64,000 bases of DNA. It comes from Manihot esculenta (Eukaryota; Streptophyta; Magnoliopsida; Malpighiales; Euphorbiaceae). A program made the position numbers and the translations under genes. The notes below the pieces were generated by a model. The model was not told the origin of the DNA, searched no databases, and saw nothing but the letters and a program-made list of their open reading frames with translations. Positions 11,754 through 24,486 of the stretch are shown one piece after another. Each line of letters opens with the position of its first letter. Position 1 is the stretch's first letter. Where the stretch lies: contig NC_035161.2 of NCBI RefSeq assembly GCF_001659605.2, positions 1,364,001-1,428,000 on the forward strand, in the 5' to 3' direction.

Positions 11754-13471
11754 TTATTTCTGTTGTTTTTTCCTTTTTATTGAAGTCTTCTTAGCCTGCA
11801 TATTTAGCTCTTGAGGTACTTTTGGTTGGTCAGTTTGTGGTTCTTCAGGTAAAGTGCAATGCAAAAACTTCTTGCTTGAACCAACTTGGTTACAGAACAG
11901 CTTCAGCATCTTCCTCCCCCTCATCCATTTAAGCATTATCTTCATGTGTGTTTTGCTGTTCAATCCACTGATATTAGACTCCTGTTATGGAACAAAAGAA
12001 TAAATAAAATGATATACTAGTTCTATAAACCAACAAGGATCATATTTTTTTTTCTACATATAAAAAGTTAAACAACGAGATTTTGGGGAAAAAATTGCAT
12101 ATGACAGAGTTTTAAAGTCTTCAAAGGTTTTAGCGACACAATGAATAAAAGAAACTCCTATAATTCAGTAAATATAATGAAAGCAACCAAGTCTTAATCT
12201 CAGATTAGTTGAGTTCAGCTGCACGGATCCTTTTTTACCACTCAGCTCTGAAGTACACTAGGTCCACATCAATGTCATTAGAACCATAAGACTCGAAATA
12301 GAACCACTAGCCTAATTATACAAATATAATGTGTGAATCATAAGTAGCCAAGAATCAGACAAAAATCACATAATATCGATGGTGAATTATGAGAATCATT
12401 CAGAATCGATTGACAAAGAAAAGGGAAGCAAATGGCCAAACTCAAAAAAAAAAATGAAGGGGAAATGACAGAAACCCGAGAGAATGAGGGCAAATTAACA
12501 AAAACAGGGGGGGCAAATACCCCAAGGTAGTTTTAGTTATTTTTGTTTTAAAATTATAACTTTGCTAGTTCGATACTTTGAGCTTGGCCACAATAAAGAC
12601 ATTAGGTTCACTTTGATTTTATATTTAGTACATGAATTGAAATTAAAATTTATATATACACATTATTTACAATTGAATTTTAGTATCTTTTGATAAAATT
12701 AATAGAAAATATATCTACAAAATGTGTATATATATTATTTTTAATTGATTTTTTCAAAAGTTATACAGAACTTTACCATTTGATTTCAATTCTCAATTCT
12801 TGATTCAAAAAATGAGGATTTTGATGCTTGATTCAATTCTCGATTTGATAACTATGGTCCACATCAAAATCCAACACTAATAAATCATTTAATACCACTT
12901 TCCTCTATATCATTTTAGATCTCACTGCTTCCCCACTACAACAAATATTAAAAAATATTGGAATCCAAAATGCAAGTGCTGAAAGTTGAGTACAGATGAA
13001 TGGTTAAAAATTTACATGCCAAACAATAACAGTTGAATTGTTAAGAATTACAAAGAAAAAAAAGCTTATGAGAAACTTATTAAGCAAACAAACAATAGCA
13101 GTAATGAACTTAGCCTGGAGGCACTCTGGGAAATTCAACTAAACACAAAGAACTACATTATCAATTTTTATCAAGCCAAGAAACATGGAAATGTGAGAAG
13201 TCACAAACACATTCTAGTCAATAGATTGCAGCATAAACATTTACAAATTAAGTGGGAAAGAATAGAGAACCTTGGCGTAATTCCAGGTGCTGGAAACGGT
13301 GAGAGGACCATGCTGCTTGATGATATCGTAAAGAGAGTGAGAAATGGAAGCAGCTTCAGGGAACGGAACCTTAGGGTTTATCTTCCTCACATTCACTGCG
13401 CGTTCTTGCGAGAAACACCTCACCATTGAATTCTTTATCATGCCAACGTTGCCACCACGCAACCAATTCAT
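11754..13471 (-). CDS. Small conserved plant protein, probably organelle-targeted; function unknown
   Basis: Two exons on the minus strand: 13471-13271 (67 codons) and 11981-11754 (75 codons plus stop). They are joined by a 1289-bp GT-AG intron in phase 0 and give 142 residues. The N-terminus is rich in Arg, Asn and Ser with almost no acidic residues (MVRCFSQERAVNVRKI), like a mitochondrial or plastid transit peptide. The middle contains SLYDIIKQHGPLTVSSTW and, in exon 2, SKTHMKIMLKWMRGRKMLKL. These look like a compact helical, winged-helix-like fold that I recall as a conserved plant family without a secure name. The C-terminus is strongly basic (KKTSIKRKKQQK). A telo-box lies just upstream. 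A link to organellar ribosomes or RNA is a guess. Both exons align into one continuous frame, so the model is good even though the function is unknown. Confidence 0.72.
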
Positions 13472-13527
13472 CGTCCCGATTCCTCACTCCTTTGATTTGC
13501 CTCTTTCCCAACGTTGCCGACCGCTAA

Positions 13528-13537
13528 TTAGGGTTTT
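13528..13537 (-). promoter_or_regulatory. Telo-box (AAAACCCTAA)
   Basis: AAAACCCTAA on the minus strand, about 57 bases upstream of the small-protein start codon. Telo-boxes near the transcription start are typical of plant genes for ribosomal proteins and the translation machinery. Confidence 0.5.
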
Positions 13538-14196
13538 AGCTTTTCTCAGTGTCTCACCTGCCGAGTCCCGCACTCGCATACTATTAACATGTGTTGCTCA
13601 CGTGCACCTTTTTTCCTTTTAATATTTCCAATTTCGTGTCTCCAGCTTTTCTTTTATTGTTGTTTTTTTCCCAATCTTTTGATTTTTCAACACATCTGCT
13701 TTCATGGGTTTGGCATTATTGTTTAATTTTATTATTATAAAATTATATAAAAAATGTCATTTTAAAAAGCAAAATTAAATAAATATATTAATGAAAAATA
13801 TTATAAATAGTACATTTATTTATAAAAATATTTAAATAATATAATATTTAAATCTTTTTGTTAATAATATTTAAAATGTTTTTTTTCTTAAATTTAAAAT
13901 ATTATCTTAAAAACATACATATTTCTTTATTGTAAACTCACTCATTACTTTAAAATTATGAATATTTAAGAATTGATTCAATTTAAATAATAAATTTAAT
14001 TAAATAATTATATTGGATTGATTTAAATATTTTATTTAATTTTTATATTCTTTCCATAATTAATAACAAATAACTTTTATATTCAATTATAAATTCTAAT
14101 TGTAACCTTAGCTTCACAGTTTTTCTATTGATTTAAATGTATTAGATTTTTTTATATTTCTATGATTACAACTATATTTATTTTATAAAAAATATT

Positions 14197-14296
14197 TTAT
14201 AAAAAATATTTTTTATATTTTTTAATGTTTAAAGTATTTAGAAAATTTATAAAAAATATTTTTTATATTTTTTAATGTTTAAAGTATTTAGAAAAT
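14197..14296 (+). repeat. 50-bp perfect tandem duplication
   Basis: Units 14197-14246 and 14247-14296 appear identical and contain AATGTTTAAAGTATTTAGAAAA. Confidence 0.85.
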
Positions 14297-14529
14297 TTAG
14301 TTAAATGAATCATTTTAAGTAGAATATTTTTTTAAAAGGATGAATTCATGTTCCATAGATTTTTATTAATACTTTTATACATACTAAATTTTATTTTTAA
14401 AATTAAATTAAATAATAGAAAATAAATCATCTCTTTATAAAATATTTTCATAAAAAATATATTTCTCAGAAAATAATTTTTTTCCAAATAAATAGAGCTT
14501 AATATCTCAATTCAATTTTTTTTTATTTT

Positions 14530-14945
14530 TAATTTTAATTTTTAAAAAATTAAAATTAGCTATATTTTTGCACATATATCATATTTTATAAACACATTAT
14601 TTTAAATGTAATAGTTTTTTAATTTTTATAAAATTAAATTTAATCATATTTCTAAAAAAATTAAAACAATATATATAAATTATTTTATTTTTAAAATTTT
14701 TATAAAATTAAATTAATCACATTTCTTAAAAAAAGTAAACTAATAAGTAAAAATTATTTTAATTTTTTTAATTTGTGTAAAATTTAAAAGTAGCCACATG
14801 TCTAAGAAAGAAGAGTTAAAATAATATAAAAAAATATTTTATTTTTTTGATTTTTAGAAAATGAAAATTAATTACATTTTTAAAAAAATTAAAATAATAT
14901 GCAAACATTATTTAATTTTTTAATTTCTAAAAAATTGAAATCAAA
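14530..14945 (+). repeat. Degenerate ~76-bp tandem array
   Basis: A recurring core like AATCACATTTCTTAAAAAAA appears near 14641, 14715, 14793 and 14868, at 74-78-bp spacing. A weaker unit lies near 14556. Between the cores lie A/T runs. Confidence 0.6.
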
Positions 14946-15790
14946 GTTACAATTTTTATTTTAAAGTTAATATTTTTTTTAATTTGCAAGATTTAAATTT
15001 TATAATTTATAAAATTAATAGATGTTATTATTTAAAATGTATTATCTAATTTAATTATTTTACTTTTATTTAATTATTTATTTAATTTTTATAATACTTT
15101 CTTAATTATATTTTTATTATTTTAATAAATTTACAGTTGAAAATTGAATAATTTTTTATTATGTTTTATAATTATATGCAATTAATTAAGTAAAATTTAT
15201 TTTAATAATTAATGGATATAAGCACGTGGGACTATTAGATGATTTGAATAGTTAATCAATATATGAATTGAATGTAATTGAAAAATTAAATAACTATATA
15301 TTTTATGATAAATAAAAATAATTTATATTTAAATAAATTAAATTTGATTCAAATCAACTATTCAACACCTCTATTTAAAATATTAAAACTTAAACTCTAA
15401 TATTATTTATTTCTTTCATTTTACTCTAATTAAAATTTAAGTTTTAAAGTATTTACTGCAATAATAATAATACTACTTTTTCGACTTTTTTACTCACTTT
15501 TTCATTTTAAATTATCTCAAAATATTTTTATTTTATTTTTTTATATTAATATATAAAATAATAATTATAATTCTATTTACCTTTATTTTATTGTCAACAC
15601 AATATGTTCTTAATTTTTTTAAATAAAAATTTAAATCATTTCAATATTTTTGTTAGTAATAATTTTATTGTAAATAAAATTTAATGTTTTCATTTTTTTA
15701 TTGAAGATGGATATATTAAAAAGTTAATTGAAATAATTTATCTTTTAAATAAAATAAATATTATTTTTTAATATAAAAAATAGAATGGAT

Positions 15791-15791
15791 A

Positions 15792-15858
<67 letters not shown>
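15791..15858. repeat. (AAT)n followed by (ATT)n, a perfect hairpin
   Basis: About twelve AAT units run straight into about ten ATT units, so the microsatellite is self-complementary. Confidence 0.95.
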
Positions 15859-17029
15859 TCACCTGTTCAACCAAATGTCAACACATATAATTCAATTTCT
15901 GGTAAACTTCTCTATAACAAATAATTTTAAAAATTACTATGAGATCTTCTTACTGATTTTAGATATAATTATTTAGCGATTCTATTATATATACATCTAT
16001 TATATTAATATTAATAGGCGAATTTTATAACCAAGTATAAGACGAGTGATCGGGTGAAAGTCTCTTATTATAAATTTCTTCAAGACATTTTATGATGGAA
16101 AGTGAGAGTCTATCAAACCACAGGTCCATATATTAATTTTATTTTACAAAAATTTTCTAAATTATTTTATATTTATTAAGTCAGGCGCTAAACCCTATAA
16201 AGTAATGGTGTTTTAGTCCCTTTCTTTTGACAAAAAGTGATGGTTATCAAATTTATAATTTGGTTGGAAGGTAAGCCCTTTTCTAATTATTTAAATCATT
16301 GATAGCGAAAAAAGGAAATAAATAAGCACCTAAAAAGATATATGCAAAATATGTATTTTCATTATAAAAGAGTATAAAGAGAGGGCTCCAGTGTCCCTCA
16401 TAAATCTCTATTAAATCAGAATTTTTTAAATATCTATTACGTCATTAGCATAGACCCAATTGGCAGGGTTCTCCTCAACCTTTCACTTGACCTCATCCTC
16501 CGGAAATGTCATTTGTTTAGGAAAAACTGCATGAATGACTACTTTCCCGACTACTTTCTTGACCTGGTTTTCAAAATCAATCTTACACAATCCAACCCCC
16601 ATCTCTGGGGTCGTGATACTGAAAAGTCGTTATAGTCAGACTGATTGCAGTCCTCAGAGCTAAGCAATATATTTACACCTTCATGAAGACCCGTCTTTAA
16701 CTGCTCTTTGTAGACTATGATGATATTCTCCATACAGATCTGGTTATTCTTAGGAAAAGAAAAAAAAGTACCCCTATTTATGTCTTCCACAGATAACAGT
16801 CGTAAATAAAAGAAGAGAAAGAAGGGTTTTTATACAGTGACATAGCCGACAAATCTTTAAATACGGCTCGAGAAATAAGGCAACCATCGTAACCAAAAGC
16901 AAGTGAAACAATGCAAACAGTAAAAGCCAGCCAAATTCTGCCATGTAACCAAGAAAACAAACTCTCACTTTCGAACTCGAAGAATCAAAGACGAGTGGGA
17001 GAACTTTTAATGTTACATAACAATTGTTC

Positions 17030-17540
17030 AAAATAAGTCATGAGCTATTACTATAGAATGACCCATGTAGCAAGAATCTAATAAGTGAATAATCTAGTCC
17101 CATTCGAGAAAAAGAAGATCCGAACACTTAACACCCGGTTCATCATCAAGACTCGTCCTCCCCTGGGTAGAAAGAGTCTCAATACAAGGTTATCGTTATC
17201 AGACACAATCTCATATATCTCCATTGTACTTATAATCATAGGATCACTAACATATTAGCCGTCGATATCCCTTATCAAGCAATCAGACACATTCTTACCG
17301 GATTACCAATAAATACTATATTTATTTCCACCTTATTACAATATAAATAGAGAAAAATCACAAAAGATAAATGTATGCTATTCTTTTACATTATTCAAAT
17401 TCTAAGCAATTTATTGCATTCTTTCTATTTTTCAGTATACTAACTTGAGTATCGGAGTGGTTACCATGGTCACACACCATTATCTCACATTCTCTTCCTT
17501 ATAGATCTAACCAATCAGAGTACAGCTCTGTTCTCTGACT
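17030..17540 (+). repeat. Diverged gypsy-type LTR fragment (copy 2 of 2)
   Basis: Homologous, in opposite orientation, to 2580-3080. A TATAAATAG box begins near 17343, with the GAGTATCGGAGTGGTTACC block 3' of it, the arrangement of an LTR promoter followed by R-U5. Ends and TSD are not resolved. Confidence 0.6.
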
Positions 17541-19914
17541 ATAAACTGCTAATTCTAATTCATTCAAGTTTTGTAGAAAAAGTTTTTAGTACATGAAGTC
17601 CTAGTTATCTAAAAAAAGTGTGTATATGCTTCATCCTTGAGCTAATTAAGAAATTGCATTCTATTGAATGGTTTAAAGGCTTTGTTATAGTTTATATCTT
17701 TACTATAATCTTAATTACTCATTTGATTATGATATAAAGACATAATTCTGATTATTCTGTTAAGAGGTGAGCGTGCAAAATTGAAATTTATAAATATCAC
17801 CAAAAAATATTTGTAAAAGAGGAATGAGATAAAATATAAAAATATATATATATATATATAAATTGAAAGAAGGGCTTATTTGCTTTATTAAAATAAATTT
17901 GAAGGGTTTATTTAATTCATGAGAGCTCATATATCCTAATGAATTGTTTGGTATGTTTTTAGATTTAAAGTTATTATTTTATTATTTTAAATAGCTTCTA
18001 GCGCTTATTTAGATTTAAAAAACTAAAAATTTCTATAACAATTTTTAAGATTTAAAATAAGCTTTTTGCTTTCATTAGATAAAAATAGATTTAAAATTAT
18101 AGCAATATGTGCTGAATAGATATCACCTATATTTGATTTGCACAGTTTTAGTGTCTGTCAAATCGTCATCATCTTTGGGTGTTTATGAATTTTTTTTTGA
18201 AATAAGGATATTAAAAATTTGTAATCTCTCGTATTTACGTATCACCAATTATAAATCCGTTTATGGACATTGTATTATCAACATTTTATTTGTTTTTGAA
18301 TCTTTAATATCATCGTAGAATTATAAAAATGCTAGAATCACTATCAGTTTACAGAATTTTTATTTTATTATATTTAAATAAATTTATTAATTGATTTTTT
18401 TATTTTAAAAAATATATTAAAATATTTTTAATATTTTTAAAAAAATCTACTCATTAATTTATTTATTGTTTTTAGTCATTAAATATTATATAAATAAAAA
18501 ATATTATTGATATAGAAAAATTAATTAGTAGAGTTTTTACAAATATAAAAAATCAACTAATGAATTTTTTTTAAAATTTTAAAGTCTAAATAGTAAAATA
18601 TTTAATAATTTAAATTAATAAAAAAATTAATTAATAAAATTTTTAAAATGTTAGACCATTTTAGTGTATTTTTAAAATTTAAAAATTAAATATGAGTTAT
18701 ACAGAAAATAAATAGTAATTTTTTTATAATTAAAAAATATATTTTATTTATGCTTTTATTTAAAATAAAAAATTTCACAATTCATTTCTTTTTTTTGTTA
18801 AATTTTATGTTTGGAATGTAATAATTTATTTCTTTATTAATTATAAAATTTTTATTTTTAATTAAAATTAAATTATACATAATTTTATAAGAATTTATTT
18901 TTTTTACAGTATGATGAAAATTAGAGAAATTATTTTTATAATATTGTTTGAGCAAAAATTATGTTTCAACTTAAGTATTTTTTTATTTGATGACGTTATT
19001 CAATATATCTATTTTCTCATAATATATAGTAACATTAATGAATAAAATATTATTTATTTTCCTTTTATTATTTATTTATTTATATATTATAATCATTTAT
19101 TATATTTTTAACATTTTAATTTTTTTTTTATAATTCCATTGTTAGCAGCCATATTTATTAGCATTGTTTCTTTTTTCCACCTCACCGACTATACAATCAA
19201 GTGGGAGACGACCAATTCTTTTGGATGATTTTTTATACTCATATTCTCTCAAGATTTAGCAAGTTGTATATTTTTTGAGAAACTCCATCAATTTTTCAAA
19301 TCGCATTTGTCTCTATTGGGTGTGACAATCTTGCCAACAGCCAGTGGTCCTTAGTTTCCACCAAGTGGAGGGGAATTTGGATATTGCAATCACTTTGATA
19401 AGGTCCATTTTTGGAAATAAGAGTATTATTCTAGAGTTTTAAGCATGCATACCGTTGCCTTGGCTGCAGCTTATCCGAAAATGTTTTACTCATCTTTTCT
19501 ACTTTCTTTTCTACTTTCAATTGCTTATACCTTCTTCAATTGCTTATAATGGATTTGTCACGAATCCGAATTAATAGAATTAACCGACTTCATATACGGG
19601 ATAATATATAAAAAAGAAATCTATTAAATATCTAAATTTATAAAATTTATAATAATTAAAAATAAATTAATTATGCCATTAAAAAATCAGAAATAATATT
19701 ATTTTATTGCTGATTATATTTAAGAGTTTATTAATCATACTTTAATTTTTTATAAAATGATAAAATTATTTTTATCAAATTTTGTTAACTTTTTAAGAAC
19801 ACAATTTGCATGTATTCCAAGTATTTATTTTTTATTGTGTTAGTAAAAAATTTCAAAGAATAAATGCAAAAATGTTCAAAGTAATTATAACTTTTTAAGT
19901 TTAGGAATGTAAAT
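17541..19914. other. AT-rich spacer without recognised genes
   Basis: Long A/T-rich stretches with a short (TA)n run near 17840-17860. The frame at 18109-18318 has no known motif. A less AT-rich island at 19150-19550 showed nothing recognisable. Confidence 0.4.
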
Positions 19915-20385
19915 AGATTTATATTAACAATATTTCAACCCGTCCCGAATTTAATTAAAAATTAATTTATATTATCCGAATTCGTCCAATTATTATTATA
20001 CAAATAAAATTTAATTTTATTTATACTATCGAATTTATTCCAAATCGATTATTATTATTCGAATAAAATTCAAAATCATTTAATCTTATATATTTTAATT
20101 AATAATTTATATAAAAATATTTTTTATTAATAATTTTCATTTAAAAATTTAATATTTTAAAAAATATTTAAAATTTAATTTTTAAATAAAAATATATAAA
20201 TATTATTATAAAATATATTTTTATATTAAAATAATTATTTATAAAAATGAATTTAAATAGTGTGTAATCTAGACATAAAATCGAAACCCATAATAAATAT
20301 TATTTTTTAAATTTAAATCCAATTCAAATTCGATTATAACTATTAAATTCGTTATATCAAAATTCGATTAGATCGATAAATTTAT
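19915..20385 (+). repeat. AT-rich interspersed repeat, copy 1 (inverted partner at 22730-23185)
   Basis: Aligns over ~450 bp with the reverse complement of 22730-23185. Shared blocks include AAAAATATATAAATATTATTATAAAATATATTTTTATATTAAA and flanking 'aattcgaat'-like ends. No coding content. It may be a MITE or other non-autonomous element. Confidence 0.65.
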
Positions 20386-21570
20386 CTCTTCCTAAATAGT
20401 TTTTTTATACCACATTAATATTAAACTCCTATTTTATCAAAACAAATATGATAGAGCTATAAGGTGGAACCCACTTCATCATGAGTGGGTGGAGACAATA
20501 AAATTTGAAATATGTATTGGAGGGTTATATATAATCAAAATAAAAAAAAATATATGATAATTTTAATAAATCCTACCATGATTTTAAATAAGATTTACAT
20601 AATCTTGAAAAAAAAAATTACACAGGAGCACTATTGTAAAGATCCAACCAATTAAGAAAAACATCAAATTAAGAGAATAACTCACCATCTTATCTCACTA
20701 CTTCAAGTCCTGTAAGTTGAGTGTCTTATTTTAGACAATATATGATATTTCTTAGTCGATTAGATATATACAATCCATTTATAGATAAGACTTATATGAG
20801 GCAACTTGGTGACGAGTATGTAACCTTTGGAAAACATATTTTTCACGTTGACAGCTTCGACTCCATAATGGAGTACATCAAAGAGTCCCGTTGAAAGCAA
20901 ATTACATCACATCAAGATTAAAAACCTGCATAGTAGAGAACAAAATTACTTTGTATTCTTATGAGATTTAAGCTACAAAGGAAAAAACAAGCCTTGAAAT
21001 GAAGTAACCAGCCTTCTCAAATAATGGCAAGTTGCTTAAAAATTCCAGTTTGCCATTAAAAAGGATAAAGAGTTGGAACAGATCTAGCATATATTCGGGC
21101 TTACAAAGGTTCAGTGTTAAGTTCTTGTGACACATTTTAACTGCCACGCAAAGCTATGTAAGAACGATGATGGTTAGAGAGAAAAATATGCTGTTCTAGC
21201 AGAAATTCAACGCTAGGCACCTTTTCATTGGGAACAGCAAAAAGGTCCAATATCTCTTTTGATTTTGTAATTTAGAGTTTCTCTGTTAGAAAAATATAGT
21301 TAATCTCTCTAGTTTAGTTTCTACTTAACCTTGTAATTCCTAGCTTGTCCTTTGCATAATGGAAATTCTTCTAGAGCTGCATCTGGCTGTAGTATCTGTT
21401 GAACTCTAGAGGATGGATGCTTAAATGACTGCTAAAAGATAAGCATAGATGCAGCCGGGCTAGCTAGAGGGAGGGGAAATTTTGAGCCAAAAGTTAATAT
21501 ATTAGAAAATGAAAAAGGGAAAATGAAAAAGGGAAAAACTTTAATCACAAACGTACATTGCGTATAATTG
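20386..21570. other. Spacer downstream of the ATL gene
   Basis: No gene was recognised. Sequence just left of 21571 probably includes the 3' UTR of the minus-strand RING gene. Confidence 0.35.
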
Positions 21571-22212
21571 TTAAGGAGTACTAGTGAATTGACCTGTAGC
21601 CATCGGGGTCTCCGGTTGTTGGGAAGGGTTGTTTAGGTCATTTCTTGGTGTCTCGGAAGTTTCTGAGGAGGAGGGGACGGAAGCAAGACAACTGCGGCGA
21701 CAAGTGGGACAAGAGAAGTGGCAAGACAACCACCGTTCGATACAGTGGACATGGAACCCATGCTTGCAAGTTCCCAAAACCCGAATCCCATCACCCTCCA
21801 TGAACTCCGACAAGCAAATAGCGCAGTCAGCCTCTTCTCCTCCCAGCTTCATCCCTGCCGAATACACCAGCGTTGGAGCCACCACCAATGGCGCTGCACC
21901 TGCTTCAGTGTTGGGTTTTCGCTGTTCCTCAATTTCTCGTCGATTTTGGGGAAGACGGTCTGGTGGGTGATGGCCGCCGTTTAAGAAGCAGCGGATAGCT
22001 GTGTTGAGAGCAAGAGCACATATTAGTGCACAGAGGAGGATGATGAGGATCATGGCTGTGTTGGCTCCAAAATCATTAGAGTTTGAGTAAGGCCACCACC
22101 TGCAGCTGTGAGCGTGGGGGGAACATGCCGTCGATGTTGTGTGGGGAAGCGGTGGAGAGAGGTGGATGATATGTGGAGAAGCGGCCGTTGTCATTTCTGG
22201 TTGCGGCCGCAT
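21571..22212 (-). CDS. RING-H2 finger E3 ubiquitin ligase, ATL family
   Basis: Intronless, 213 residues, as usual for ATL genes. A single membrane helix at about residues 52-76 (AMILIILLCALICALALN) runs into NTAIRCFL, a signature of the ATL8/ATL72-80 branch. The RING-H2 domain spans residues 130-171: C130-x2-C133, C149-x-H151-x2-H154-x2-C157, C168-x2-C171. Trp161 stands at the E2-contact position. ATL proteins are membrane-anchored E3 ligases in defence and hormone signalling; the target here is unknown. The proline normally two residues before the third RING Cys is Gly147, which is uncommon. The C-terminal tail is rich in Ser, Thr and Pro. The start is the first Met; Met7 is an alternative. 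All eight zinc ligands are present, so activity is likely. Confidence 0.9.
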   Translation of the reverse strand: MRPQPEMTTAASPHIIHLSPPLPHTTSTACSPHAHSCRWWPYSNSNDFGANTAMILIILLCALICALALNTAIRCFLNGGHHPPDRLPQNRREIEEQRKPNTEAGAAPLVVAPTLVYSAGMKLGGEEADCAICLSEFMEGDGIRVLGTCKHGFHVHCIERWLSCHFSCPTCRRSCLASVPSSSETSETPRNDLNNPSQQPETPMATGQFTSTP

Positions 22213-22270
22213 TTGGCTGGATGTTTTATTATTTTGATGTGGTTTATGCTATATCACCGGCTTCTTATTT

Positions 22271-22290
22271 GATATATATATATATATATG
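22271..22290 (-). promoter_or_regulatory. (TA)n run, candidate TATA region of the ATL gene
   Basis: An alternating TATATATA tract lies about 60 bases upstream of the ATL start codon on the minus strand. It could serve as TATA box, though simple TA repeats are also common by chance in this AT-rich DNA. Confidence 0.4.
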
Positions 22291-22729
22291 CGGAAAGCGG
22301 TGCTTTCAAATCATCAAGCAGCTTGAAGTTTCTAAGATGAGATTGTTGTCTGAGAGAGAGAAGAGATTGCGTACGAGTAGAGAATTGGATGATTTTATAG
22401 GTATCACTTCTGGGCTGCAATTAAGCAATGCATGCGTTTACTTGAGGCTTTAAAATTACTTTACTAAATATTAGGAAACTTGTATTCAAGATCTTAGCAG
22501 CGAAAATGATTCTACATGTATATATTACAAGAGGGCCAGTCTCTGTTTAATTACTTTTTTTCTTTTTTCAATTTTTTGATTTGAAATTATAAGACCAGTT
22601 TGCTCCTTATATGAATAATTAACTTTAGTTCATCTCATTTCAAAACTCTTATTCCACAATTCTCCAGCATGTGTAGGGCCAAAACCCATGAATGTAGGGA
22701 TCACATAGGTATTTTTATATATCCGATCC
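22291..22729. other. Upstream region of the ATL gene
   Basis: Probable promoter sequence. No further feature was recognised. Confidence 0.35.
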
Positions 22730-23185
22730 GATTAAATTCTAATAGAACGGATTTGAATAGTTATTATAGAGTTTGGAATGGATTCGAATTTAAAAAATAA
22801 TATCTATTGCGGATTTGAGTCTATTTGAATTTTATGTATAGATATTCACTATCCTAATTTGTTTACATAAATAATTAATTTAATATAAAAAATATATTTT
22901 ATAATAATATTTATAAAATTTTTTTATATATTTTTATTTAAAAATTAAAATTTAAATATTTTTTAAAAATATTGAATTTTTTAAATAAAAATTATTAATA
23001 AAAATATTTTATATATAAATTATTAATTAAAAAATATAAAATTAAATGGGTTTACATTTTATTTAAATAATAATAATTAAATTTAAAATGAATTTAATAA
23101 TTTAAATTAATTTTTAATTAAATTTAAAATAAATTTAAATATTATTAATATAAATATAAATTAAATTCGAATTGGATTGGTGTGA
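22730..23185 (-). repeat. AT-rich interspersed repeat, copy 2 (inverted)
   Basis: Reverse-complement homologue of 19915-20385. The two copies bracket the ATL gene and its probable promoter. Confidence 0.65.
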
Positions 23186-24486
23186 TTTTCACCTATCCTA
23201 CATAAACGTTACTTCACACTCCTCGACACATAACACGTCCTGACAAAATGTCATTTTTCATGGGCAGAGCTTAGCTACACATGTACATTGTTACTTATCA
23301 TAAATGAGTCCTGATGATAAGGGAAGTGATAGGCTGGCAGTAAACTCCAAAGAAATCAATAGCCTTCTTGTTTGTGCTTCTGTTGCATTATATGTTTATG
23401 GCCCTGTAGCTCTTTGTGATTGGTTACATTTTGATGTTATATCTGCTTGAATCTTCTCTCCAAAATAAGGATGGGGAGAAGCTGTTAAAATGTTAAGGAC
23501 TAACGATAAATCATTGATGTATGAGAAGAGGGTCTCGAAAATTCGTCGCATAAGAGATAGATGTAGACACTTCTTGGAGGGCCAATATCTGCATCCCTAT
23601 CTTATTTATTGCGATTCTATGTCGGAGAGACAGATTGTAGGTCCAGATTAGTAAATGGACAATAACAGAAGGGCGTTGGGTTTTGGACCCACTGAAATTA
23701 CTGAGTGCAATGCAATTTACAAAAGATCCTGTGAACTGCTCCAAGGGCAAGAGGCCACACTAGCTAAGGCCCAGAAAGGACATTAATTGGGGAGGAGGAC
23801 TTGCCCTGTTATTGCCTTGCAATATAGGCAACTGTACAGTGGGAGCATCCTATGTGGTGTGGCTCTGAGAGAGAAGAACTTGGCATTTGGGGACCACCAC
23901 GCCCCATATCAATGCTCCTAATTAGTGGTTATTGTTGAGTTGGCTAGTAAGAATGTTTTGTTTGATTGCATTACATGATTGCACATCAAAATGCCACGTT
24001 TCTAATTGCAAAATGTATATATTGATTCTTGAATTTTCATTTTTCAGAATTGAGAAAAAAAGATATATATATATATACTTAGTTTGCACCATAATTTGAT
24101 TAATTCCATATTCAAGTATTAAAATCAAAATATTAAATTAACATATTTTAAATATAAGAGACAAGAGTAAGATATAATCAACAGTCCAATTATTTTGAGT
24201 GAGCAGCAAGTTAGTTACACCCCTATATATATTTTGCTAATACTATTTCCCTTTCCCCTTGGTGGAAGGCTTTAAAGATGGAGTTAGAAGCTTCTCTCCC
24301 TCTAGGTACGGTCTTGGTAGAGAAGCAAGCAACGATCAAGTAAGCAAAATCTGAGTTTAACCCGTTTCTCTTTAGGACTTGTGTAATGTGAGTTTAGGCT
24401 GGTTTATGTATTTAGTGTGTTGTTTTTGAGTTTGTGCCTGTAATCCGTTTTTCTTAAGGAATTCTCTCTTTGAAAAAGAAAAATCC
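23186..24486. other. Spacer without recognised genes
   Basis: The small frames at 23511-23750 and 23922-24128 have no known motif. A (TA)n tract lies near 24061-24077. Confidence 0.35.

Larger units (their letters stand above)
13620..17029. other. Extremely AT-rich spacer with tandem and simple repeats
   Basis: From 13620 to about 15860 the sequence is almost pure A/T with few GC pairs. It holds a 50-bp tandem duplication, a degenerate ~76-bp array and a long AAT/ATT hairpin, each listed separately. From 15860 to 17030 the composition becomes more normal. Frames on the minus strand at 16551-17031 have no recognised motif. They may be internal remains of the retroelement whose LTR follows. 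Confidence 0.5.

Noticed and set aside
16551..17031. Two minus-strand frames as a membrane protein gene
   Set aside because: Hydrophobic but without family motifs; partly overlapping an LTR fragment.
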